Of a DNA stretch of 64,000 bases, positions 55,746 through 64,000 are shown one piece after another. This DNA comes from Zygaena filipendulae. Taxonomy: Eukaryota; Arthropoda; Insecta; Lepidoptera; Zygaenidae. Within the stretch, counting starts at the first letter, position 1, and every line of letters starts with the position of its first letter. The notes below the pieces were generated by a model, which searched no databases, was not told the DNA's origin, and saw only the letters and a program-made list of their open reading frames with translations. The stretch spans positions 1,562,501 to 1,626,500 of the forward strand of contig OU015658.1 of NCBI GenBank assembly GCA_907165275.2, in the 5' to 3' direction. The translations under genes were made by a program, and so were the position numbers.

Positions 55746-56359
55746 TACTATTTTTTTTCCTGCATTTGCCAAAAGTACTATATTTTTCATATTTTTTCGG
55801 CAAAATACTATATATTTTTTCCAAAAAAAGGTGGCAACCCTATCCTCAGAGTGTCATAGACTCGTAGACGGAGAATAGACTCGTACCAGGGATGTGACAT
55901 TGATTACGAGTGGAAAAAAATCGATTATTTTAAAATCGATTTTTCTCTTTTCAATAATAATTTCGATAAGTAAACGACAAGTACAAGAAATAAAGTATTT
56001 AGGAATTAGGCCTCAAGATATCCTTCCAAATCTTATTTTTAACTTGTTCCCCCGAATGTAAACTTGATCGAATATTACCAGTTGTTATCGACTTTTAACT
56101 ACTAAACTCAACAATCTACTAATTCGATAACTTTTACTTTTTAGTAATAATCGCCCATCGGTAGGTACGTACATGAATTAATTTATTTGCTGCGTCAAAG
56201 AATATTTAACAAATAGGTACATCAACTACGTTTTATGGCTACGTAAATGTTCTATCTACAATGCACATATCGTGCGAAAAATTACACAACTTGATTTTAC
56301 TAATACGAAATACATTTTCTACATGATTTTCAAGAACAAACTTGTGCGCGGCCGGCGAA

Positions 56360-56599
56360 ATGTATTGTCTGCAATGGCTGATACCTGTTCTGTTGATACC
56401 GAAGCCTGTGAACCCGGCGCTGGTGAACACACACTTCATGTTTATGGTGTTATATTTAATCGGATTCTTTCTAGAACGAAAGCCGTGTACAGTTTGCAGC
56501 GTGGTTTTCCTCGCTGCCGTCATATTGATATGTTATAGTGGTATAGACAACTGCCTGTTCTGGGCAAGCCAATGTGATGATGACAAGTACAACACCTAG
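56360..56599 (+). CDS. BLCAP: BLCAP homologue (bladder cancer-associated protein family)
   Basis: A 79-residue single-exon frame from ATG (56360) to [24 protein letters not shown] at the start and [18 protein letters not shown] in the middle match BLCAP nearly residue by residue (87 aa in vertebrates, also with an intronless coding region). Two membrane helices are visible, at about 5-40 and 50-66. The C-terminal tail is short and acidic (CDDDKYNT) and differs from the vertebrate one. BLCAP is a small membrane-associated protein linked to growth control; its molecular activity is not known. An upstream in-frame TTG is not used as the start. It lies in the gap between the divergent SLC6 start and RpS28. 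Confidence 0.92.
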   Translation: MYCLQWLIPVLLIPKPVNPALVNTHFMFMVLYLIGFFLERKPCTVCSVVFLAAVILICYSGIDNCLFWASQCDDDKYNT

Positions 56600-58916
56600 T
56601 CGCTGCGTATCTTCCAACTTTTATACTATGTGCTATAAGTGCAAACAAAGTGTTCCTGACAGCTGAAGAAAGTCGACATTGTGATGTTTGTTAAGGGCTT
56701 ATTTGAGACGAGTAGCTGGTTCGCTGCAGTTTCTCCCAGTTCAATTTCGGAATTCCAGCTACATCTTTTTATATTACGATGGAAGTAACCTACATCTCCT
56801 ATTCCAAGACCTGAATTGTAAATATACGTCTGATAGCTAATTCCATCACAGTTTCACCAATAAAAATTCCGATCAGGGACACTGTATTTGGCAATCAACC
56901 CAGTATATACCTGGTGCTTGGGTTTAAACCCGATTAACAGCCCATAAACGCCCAGGCTTTTATTGGATTTAAACTTGGTACTTGGGCTGATTATTTATTT
57001 TTATTTATTTTCCATTTATTGCCCATCTATAACTAGCTTTCATCAGTGAAAGAATTTTTAGAATCATTTAAATAGCTTTAAGTTTATCCTTTATAAACAT
57101 ACAAAAAATCTTTTCTCTTTACCTTATTAGTGTAGATTTAAACAATTTTTAATAATAGTGTGGATTATCAACCAGTTTTGTTTCCAACATTCTATCAAAA
57201 CAAAACTCACTAAAAATGTAGATCTGGGGATGCATTAATAATAATGCAATTGTTTAGAGTTGGAGGAAGATAAAGAATTTGTCTAAACATAAGTGTGCAT
57301 CAAAAATGTGCTTCAACTCACATTTCAGTTAATCCAAAACATTGTTAAAATATTGGGGTTTACTAATCATTTGCAAAATCCTGCACTTTCTATTGCTTTT
57401 CGGAATAATCTCCTATTTTTTGCTTCATAATACAAGCCCCTGAGTTTAGTAATCACTAGTATCTACTTACTATTTTGATGTTCCCATACTCTTTCACTTA
57501 TTTACATTAATAAAATTATGTAGCTATTTTAATTTTTTATTTTTATAAACGGTGGGAAAATATTGTTACAAGTTTGAAAAAATATTGTGTCCAAAGGGGA
57601 AAGACAGAGCAGAGCTGTACTTATTTCGATCATTGTTATGTTGATTATTGAATATGATTGTGATGATAATGTAATTTATGTACAGTTGTTGTTAATTAAT
57701 ATTATAATTCTGAAATACTACAATTTTAAAAACAAAGATATTTTATTTATTCTCCATGACACTTGGGATCCACAGATAGGTCTGAAATCTTTATTGAACA
57801 AGTTGACTGACCACAAACCATAGAAAATGTTGTTTTTTAAATTTAACATATATCTTGTCATTAATATAAAAGTTTCATTATTTAAGGCCTGTTTTGTCAT
57901 TATGTGGGAGAGGAATCTCAGAAACTTACATCTTCCTAGCAGAATAAAGACAAATACTATCTGAAAGGCTCCAAGCATTTCATTGCTTGTAATGCAATTT
58001 ATTGCATTATTATTTTTTCCACTGGCGATGAATAATGTTGATCAATATTATCTAATATCGTTTTTGGCTTCAGGCTATGTTACACAGTGACTAAAACGTC
58101 TGATAGCATACAATAGAAGAAATAAAACTCAATATTTTTTTACAACATAGCCTATGACTCACAAATAAGGTCGCTTTCTATTGGTAAAAGAATTTTCAAA
58201 ATCGTTTTAGTAGATCCAGAGATTACCCCCTACAGCCTAACAAACCCACAAACTTTACCTCTTTATAATAGTAGTATAGATATAGCCATTCATGTAAACA
58301 GAACCAGTTTAACCTCTCAAGCAGCACAAGTTTGTAACTTTCATAGAGATACTAATTTGCATTTGTTGTCAGATGTCTTGCTGAGTGCCACTAAGAAAAT
58401 TGTTTTGAAGCCTACGATTGAGGATACACTAAAAACAAAATTAAAACAAACAACGATGTTACACAAAATGTATTAATGTCGTCAGCTTGACCTGATGAAG
58501 AAGTACAATGTCCATCTTTGACGGTTTCTTAATTAAGAGAAATATCAATTATGAATATAAACATTTATATTACTTTACAACTAGGTTAATGCAGCCAAAA
58601 AGACCTGTAACAATATAAAAATGCTGTTATTGATTATGCATTAAACTAATTTATGTATTGTCATAATAATTGTTGTATGCTATTTAATTTTTTAGACTAC
58701 AAAAGGCACGTCATTTATAGAGAAACAAATCATATCCAAATTTAACAAAAATTTTTTGTCTGGGCAGAAATAACACCTGGATCGTTCAACACACAATACA
58801 GAAAATATGCAACATAACCTCAAAAACCGCTCGAGCGCACTTTCTTCGTTACCCACTGTAACCGCTCAAATTAATCAAGCATAACATCAATGACTATTTA
58901 TATTTGTTCTTACCAT
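56600..58916. other. BLCAP 3' region and RpS28 downstream region
   Basis: No further gene recognised. A decayed repeat at about 58080-58280 (TTTCTATTGGTA.AAGAATTTTC, AGTAGATCC..GA.ATTACCCCCTAC) is shared with 28530-28690. Confidence 0.4.
56859..56864 (+). terminator. Likely poly(A) signal of the BLCAP homologue
   Basis: First AATAAA after the BLCAP stop, 260 bp downstream. Confidence 0.4.
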
Positions 58917-59114
58917 TTATCTTAGCCTCCTAGCTTCACGCTCGGACTCGAGGAGGGTGAGAATGTCGCCCTCACGAACGGGTCCTTTTACATTCCTGAT
59001 AATTTGACGAGTCGTCTCTCCCAGGAACTCCACCTTGACCTGGGTACACTGTCCCTGGGATCCAGTACGCCCCAAGACCTTAATAACGCGGGCGAGAACG
59101 TTGGGTTTATCCAT
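58917..59114 (-). CDS. RpS28: 40S ribosomal protein S28 (eS28)
   Basis: A complete 65-residue frame from ATG at 59114 to [24 protein letters not shown] and the C-terminal [19 protein letters not shown] are nearly invariant in eS28 across animals. The protein is an OB-fold component of the small ribosomal subunit near the mRNA exit. It has no internal intron, and the length equals the usual 64-69 aa. The five bases after the stop read ATG|gtaagaa, a possible donor for an intron in the 3' UTR. A CTTTTTC pyrimidine tract 50-57 bp upstream fits the TOP start of ribosomal-protein genes. Confidence 0.97.
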   Translation of the reverse strand: MDKPNVLARVIKVLGRTGSQGQCTQVKVEFLGETTRQIIRNVKGPVREGDILTLLESEREARRLR

Positions 59115-59162
59115 TTTCAAAGCTTGATTAACACAAAACACGTGCACAAAAGCGTGGCAGAA

Positions 59163-59171
59163 GGTGAAAAA
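59163..59171 (-). promoter_or_regulatory. Candidate TOP transcription start of RpS28
   Basis: On the minus strand the sequence reads CTTTTTCAC, a C followed by a pyrimidine run, 57 bases before the start codon. Terminal oligopyrimidine starts are standard for ribosomal-protein mRNAs. This assignment is inferred from position and motif only. Confidence 0.45.
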
Positions 59172-59496
59172 GATCGATTGATTCGCAAATCGCTTCTTTC
59201 GAAAAGTGACAGGATGAAATGACAGTTAGTCATAGTGGCATGCATTGTTTTTTATTTTCTTTGGTTAGGCCCTTTCTGGAAAAAATAAAGGAAACTTAGT
59301 TCATACAGCCAATAGGGTACTTGCATGTTTATACTTAATAGGAAATTGTGTCAATATTTCAAAAACAGAGCCATAGAAAAGCATTATCGTGAAAGATTTA
59401 TTTTAAAAAGTACCGTATCATTTTACTATACTCTTCACGTGTATTCAGAATTTTATGCGGCTTCATCCTGATAATTTTGAAGTTCCCGCGAGTATA

Positions 59497-59933
59497 TAGT
59501 ATATTTCATTACAAGTGCGGAAAGCCTGTCATTGCAAAGAGTTCCGACAAATGTCTACCCGAGCCGAGGCGCAGCCGAAGGTGAGGGTTGACAGTCGGAA
59601 CTCTTTGCAATGACGGTTCCGCACGTGTACTGAACAACTATTTTTAATACAGTTACGAAAAAATTAAGCAATTTAATAAAATATCGAAAAACACAACAAA
59701 CTCAACTAAGTTCCAACTGTGATCAGGAGATGGCGCTAGTCGTATTAGTAATGCGAAACCTACGTTTCGCAATGCAAAAAGTGTGTCAAAGTCGTGTCGC
59801 CATTTTTGACAGTTGGCAAAGAGAACGCACGAGTTCGGGAAAGGTAAACAAAAAGCTCGAGTATGTAATAGCCCACATCCCGAACGCTAAACGTCCCTGC
59901 AATACGCCACTTTTTGAGCAACTGTATTAAAAA
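59497..59933 (+). repeat. Composite palindromic repeat, copy 2 (437 bp)
   Basis: Second copy of 3731-4165, in the same orientation, between RpS28 and SSR1. Here the left hairpin arms pair perfectly (GTCATTGCAAAGAGTTCCGA with its inverse), while copy 1 has one mismatch, so this copy is closer to the original. Confidence 0.75.
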
Positions 59934-60180
59934 GGTATTTTTCGTCAACTCTAAAAAGTTCATTTTATCTTTATAGGTAGTATGTACGTTTTTTCACATT
60001 TTGTATCCCATAAAATCCTGGAAAATATTAATAACAGAAACAAGGTGATCATGTTTTTCATCTGTATTGAAATAAATTACTACTAACTAAACTAGACAGT
60101 AAATTTGTGTTAAAGACACATCTCATTTTAGTGGTAACTCGTACTAAATCAAATAAACCTGTTTTTTTAATGTAACATTT

Positions 60181-60190
60181 TTTATTTATT
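60181..60190 (-). terminator. Likely poly(A) signal of SSR1
   Basis: TTTATTTATT on the plus strand gives AATAAATAAA on the minus strand, about 285 bases past the SSR1 stop. Confidence 0.5.
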
Positions 60191-60473
60191 TAAATAAGGT
60201 CTTCTCACGACGTGTTAATTGATACAAAGCTCGCACTTCATTTTGTTCCATTAACTCTCACGACACACACATCGCAACTAAAAACCACCAAAGTCTGTAT
60301 TTTGACGACTAAAATAAGAATAAACTTGGAAGACATGTTATTATAATATAAATGATTATATTTAACACCTCGCTTACAGCCTTTTCTTATTTTAATCGGT
60401 GTCACCACGCGTTATCGCGCCGCCGTGCGATTACGGCGACATCTATTAGCGGTGTTCACTTCTGCACCACACT

Positions 60474-60544
60474 CTAGTCGTCGCCGGCGGATCTCTTCGC
60501 CTTCCTCATGCGAGGCGACTGCTTGGGCGTCTTGGGAGACTTCT
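60474..60544 (-). CDS. SSR1: SSR1 terminal exon (basic tail)
   Basis: The acceptor is tttcatttgcag. Two bases complete a Lys codon, then [17 protein letters not shown] and GDD before TAG. Confidence 0.9.
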
Positions 60545-63258
60545 CTGCAAATGAAAACATTCAATAAATAAATAAATAAATAAATAAATATATAAATATA
60601 ATCATACTTTAGTACACACATATTATAGTACAAATTGTAATTTGAGTACAGTAGTGCAGTTATGAAGTACAATTAAAACTTATTTAATAAAGTGTTCTTT
60701 GGACATTTTAGGCTAAACAAATTATAGTATTTGATAACAGTTTTAATTTTAATTAGCATTGCACAACAAAGTTTCACTTCTTCTACGTGTAGACATTGTT
60801 TTCTAGGTGCAGGGTCCACATTATGTATGCTTATACAATCCAGAAGACTCTAGACAACTGTGAGTTATGATAAGCACTTTTACGACCAGAAACATATCAG
60901 AAACAGTCAGTGAACTCTGAAATTACACAACTTGTGTGTACAGTGAAATATCAAAAACACTACAAAAGCGAGCTACAGGCAATGGTGAGTAATACAGAAA
61001 CGGGCAGTGCACGCACTCAGTTGGTTGACGACCTCCTTGGGCAGCCAGTCGTAGTCGACGTCGTTGGCGGTGCCAGTCTCTAACGGCTTGGGCGCCGAGC
61101 GCGGCGAGCGGCGGCGCGCGAATGACGACAGCAGCTGCTGGCCCAGCACCAGCACCAGCACGCACGCCGCGCCAAGGAATATGTACAGGAAGAATGTCTC
61201 GCCGTCCAGCCCCTCGGACACCTCCACTATATTCAGTGTTTGGTTGTACACCGCTTCCTGTTGAATGGGGATTTTATTTTTAATTGAGCTTTTATTTTTC
61301 TTACTAGCGGTTCCCTGCGGTTTCATACTCAGTAATTTCGAACTTTCCATGGGAATTCTGAGATAAAATGTACTTTTTGTTCTTTTCTATAGCCCTGACA
61401 ACATGTATGCAAAATTTCATGTTGATCATTTAAATAGTAAAGGAGTGAAAACATAAAAAACAAAAAAACAAACAAACTCACTTTAGCATTTCTAATATTA
61501 GTAAGGATTAATATAAATATGCAATCCTTGTATATATTATATTATATAAAGCATAAAGACATATCTATTCATGTGATTTGTTTGACAAAAGCAGCTCTAA
61601 ACAAATCCAAATTACATAAAAAACTGGTAAGCTATTTGCCTGTCCTGACAGAAGTATTTATGGCCATCACCCTACAGAAAACAGTAAGGATAAAAACAAA
61701 ATACCAATGTTGCCATTAAGCTACACTAAAAAGCTATGCTATAAAAGAGGAGAAAAATGGACTAAAGAACAACTTTAATACAAATCAAGTATTTTATACT
61801 TAAATAGAAAAAAATCAACAATAAATCAAATTCTTTACCTGATAATCATTCCCATTGGCATCTCTGTAATTTAACTGGATGTTAAGTCCAAAAGGTCTGC
61901 CAGCGAATGCCTCATTAGGGATGAATGAATAAGCAAAAGTAGCCTCCTGTTTTGGCTTCACTTCTCTGTTGTAAGGTAATGCAGTGAAGTTCTGGATGTA
62001 GTATGTGTAGTCCATGGGATACCTGAAGGATGCTTCCATCGATTCAACAATGTAATCCTCTTCACCTTTGTTTACGAAACCAACTAAGAATTCAACTGGG
62101 AAACCAGCTTGAAGATCTGAAAATGTTGTGAATTAATGTTTAAGTTATATTTTATTTACATTAGTACCTACTATACTACTAATTTTTAGTAGAAAGAACC
62201 ATTTTATAAAAACAATGGTCACTCACCGAATACATTGTCACCATAGCTGGGCACCGGTTTGGTAAACAATATTGTGGTATCAATATCCTGTGATGACTTC
62301 ACAATGGAGTCATTGTCATCCCCTAGAGCATCTTCACCCACTACCTGGTTATCTTCACCTTCAATGTCCACTACATCGTCCAATTCATCTTCCTGTGCAC
62401 TAACTACTAGATGCACTGTAAATTAAAAGTCATTAAAAGTCTTTTAACACATTTAGGATTGTATCTCACAGTTTGTTTCCTAGATTATTATATTAAGTCC
62501 TATACTTGGTAATGATTAAAGACCAGCAAAAGTAGATTTGTTTTTAACAAAATGGACACCTTAGAAAAAAGGAGAATACAATAGAATAATATATCAGTGT
62601 GGGTATTCCCTATGAAGATTATCATAACAAGGATAATTGTTTTTGCGCACTTTGTCATAGGTACTCCATCTTCTTGATTGTCAATAGAAAGTGTGAAGAA
62701 CATTCTAATTTTATATGTGAATAATAATATAATAATAATAATAAGTTTATTCTGACACAAACAGTATAACTATGATCAATAATTAGTAATTAAATTAAAC
62801 AACAATATCAATACAACAATTTGTTATTTATCATTCGGGATGCTGGAGGTTGTATTAAGCAAAGCTTGTATTTCAACTCTCCAGTGCTCCACAAAGATAT
62901 GCAACTTTTCACTTTGCTCATTCTTGAAAATCATATTTACCATCAGGAACTATGGGTTAGCATGGGGAGTAAAAATAGAAAGTATGAACTCTCTAACTCA
63001 ACAAATTAGACTGACACATTGAATCAAATCTCTTAAGCAAATTAGATTTCCTTTTGAAGAAAAGGTCGAAAAACCTGGCAGCAGTTAATGCAAATAGAGA
63101 ATTTAATATTTTTATGTTATGTAAAACATCCCCGTTGCCACGTACAGCACCAACCGGGTATATTGGATCAACTTTACCATTTTCAAAGTAAACTTACCAT
63201 TTTGAAAACAAAGCAAGGTTGCAGGAAGTAATAATGCGACTAAGTATATGAGTTTCAT
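60474..63258 (-). CDS. SSR1: Translocon-associated protein subunit alpha (TRAP-alpha, SSR1), complete five-exon gene (279 aa)
   Basis: Exons 63258-63198, 62415-62227, 62116-61839, 61257-61017 and 60544-60474 join in phase to 279 residues (human about 286). TRAP-alpha is an ER membrane protein beside the Sec61 channel that helps certain secretory proteins enter the lumen. A signal peptide covers about 1-27 (hydrophobic [16 protein letters not shown]). An acidic luminal stretch at 29-65 is typical. The beta-sandwich luminal domain holds NFT (126) and NQT (181) glycosylation sites. [12 protein letters not shown] begins the single TM helix (about 197-220). The cytosolic tail has the DYDWLPKE motif (244-251) and a basic [17 protein letters not shown] end. 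All features match the family; no break is seen. Confidence 0.96.
60560..60592. repeat. (AAAT)n microsatellite in SSR1 intron 4
   Basis: About seven AATA/AAAT units, directly inside intron 4 after the terminal exon acceptor. Confidence 0.6.
61017..61257 (-). CDS. SSR1: SSR1 exon 4 (TM helix and tail)
   Basis: The acceptor is attcaacag and the donor CTGA|gtgcgt. It contains [21 protein letters not shown] (TM) and [14 protein letters not shown]. It is GC-rich compared with exons 1-3. Confidence 0.94.
61304..61507 (-). mobile_element. Helitron-like copy in SSR1 intron 3
   Basis: CTAGCGGTTCCCTGCGGTTT at one end, AATATTAGTAAGGA at the other (inverse of TCCTTACTAATATT). 204 bp, complete ends. Confidence 0.6.
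61839..62116 (-). CDS. SSR1: SSR1 exon 3 (luminal domain)
   Basis: The acceptor is cattttcag and the donor CAG|gtaaag. It encodes 92 full codons, from [17 protein letters not shown] to [11 protein letters not shown], with an NFT glycosylation site. Confidence 0.94.
62227..62415 (-). CDS. SSR1: SSR1 exon 2 (acidic luminal segment)
   Basis: The acceptor is tttaatttacag and the donor TTCG|gtgagt. It begins [14 protein letters not shown] and contains the long Asp/Glu-rich region, then [17 protein letters not shown]. Confidence 0.93.
63198..63258 (-). CDS. SSR1: SSR1 exon 1 (signal peptide)
   Basis: Starts ATG AAA CTC and ends AAT G|gtaagt (phase 1). Encodes 20 residues of the signal peptide, [20 protein letters not shown]. 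Confidence 0.9.
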
Positions 63259-63399
63259 TTTGAATTTCTAATAATTACTAGTTTAATTTCAACTATTTTG
63301 ATCGTCACTGATTTATGCCATTCACTTCTGCCGTAACCCACAAGTAAAGCCTTTAGAACAAACTTCGTCCAAAAACGCCAATTCTCTTTCCAACTCGAT

Positions 63400-63418
63400 T
63401 GACGTCTATTGACGTGGA
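63400..63418. promoter_or_regulatory. Candidate unfolded-protein-response element upstream of SSR1
   Basis: Two TGACG cores lie 10 bp apart, TGACGTC and TGACGTGGA, 140-160 bp upstream of the SSR1 ATG. TGACGTGG/A is the XBP1/ATF6 UPRE core, and TRAP subunits are known UPR targets in other animals. Function here is inferred. Confidence 0.4.
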
Positions 63419-63645
63419 ATATTATGTCACTAGTGTTGTGCTAGTGCTACCGATTTCTCCATAATTATCGGCTATACCACACCCGACCGGTTTTATCTCA
63501 AAGTAAAATAGAAAACCTCAGTACAACTGGAACTTTTACGCTAAAAAAATTTCAAATATTCTCATGGCGCCCAAAGAAGTTTCATTCACAGAAACGTGAA
63601 TTCTATTCTATTGTTAGGTAGGTAATATTGTGAGTAGGGTACAGT

Positions 63646-63779
63646 GGGTCACATAAACAAGGTACTGCCATTTAAAATTTATAATATTTTGTAAAACGTC
63701 TGTATGACGTTATAAGTTTCTGTTTTTACAGCTCCAATATTTGTTTTAAAAGGTGGTATACTTGCCTACGTGACCCACG
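63646..63779. mobile_element. Short imperfect palindromic MITE
   Basis: GTGGGTCACATAAACAAGGT at the left and ACTTGCCTACGTGACCCAC at the right, pairing for ~34 bp with several mismatches. Confidence 0.45.
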
Positions 63780-64000
63780 TACCTATAGTATAGATTTTGT
63801 GAACTAATAGATTTCTACTATCTGGAAATGTTTGTTCTGTTGCGCTATAGAGATTATCTTAAGTTTAAATAAATATTAGAGATAGAAAATAACGCAGAGA
63901 GTTAGTTATACGTGAAAACTTCTTGTCAGAAATTTCACTTTGTAAACCAAAAATGACACATATCGTCGCTGCGCGTGCGAATCCGCGTAAGAGCAATTTG

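Larger units (their letters stand above)
53501..56359. other. Intergenic region between divergent SLC6 and BLCAP genes
   Basis: Expected to hold both promoters and any 5' non-coding exons, which cannot be placed. Contains a Helitron-like copy ending at 54796, a deleted Harbinger-like MITE (55099-55227) and another Helitron-like end at 55574. Confidence 0.4.
63259..64000. other. SSR1 upstream region
   Basis: Includes the SSR1 5' UTR and promoter and the candidate UPRE at 63410. A ~135-bp imperfect palindrome lies at 63646-63779. Nothing else recognised up to the window edge. Confidence 0.4.

Overview
The window looks like nuclear DNA from a moth or butterfly (Lepidoptera). It is AT-rich and full of short TAGGTA-type runs. 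It carries many short Helitron-like copies that start TC, end in a GC hairpin plus CTAG, and match the lepidopteran Lep1 type, together with a tRNA-derived SINE and many palindromic miniature elements. Genes are intron-containing with GT-AG junctions. The species cannot be named from sequence alone.

Seven protein-coding genes can be supported. From left to right: (1) the first three coding exons of a lysophosphatidylcholine acyltransferase (LPCAT) gene on the minus strand (23795 down to 8079), with the rest apparently beyond the left edge; (2) a three-exon plus-strand gene for a 216-residue helical protein, tentatively C1orf109/AIRIM-like (26813-29480); (3) an intronless SPAG7 homologue only 71 bp further on (29552-30259); (4) a complete five-exon SLC6 transporter of the SLC6A15 type on the minus strand (53500 down to 41045, 723 aa); (5) an intronless BLCAP homologue on the plus strand (56360-56599); (6) ribosomal protein S28 on the minus strand (59114-58917); (7) a complete five-exon TRAP-alpha/SSR1 gene on the minus strand (63258 down to 60474, 279 aa). 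All exon models join in phase. These are unrelated housekeeping and membrane genes, not a pathway cluster.

Between and inside the genes the DNA is dominated by mobile-element debris. The clearest items are: a 1.4-kb foldback with ~600-bp arms (31870-33294); a 746-bp hAT remnant with an 8-bp target duplication (47088-47833); two 237-bp palindromic copies with 3-bp TWA duplications, Harbinger-like (19444-19680 and 41802-42038); two nearly identical ~435-bp composite repeats 56 kb apart (3731-4165 and 59497-59933); an intact SINE with boxes A and B (13000-13290); Helitron-like copies that abut head to tail; and nested insertions. A GC-rich island at 36340-36545 has no recognisable protein but lies beside a perfect AGGTCA-T-TGACCT palindrome, the ideal ecdysone-receptor half-site arrangement.

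No prokaryote-type system, CRISPR array or viral gene was seen. The most unusual points are the giant foldback, the EcRE/GC island, the tight AIRIM-like/SPAG7 pair, and the loss of the R3H histidine in SPAG7.
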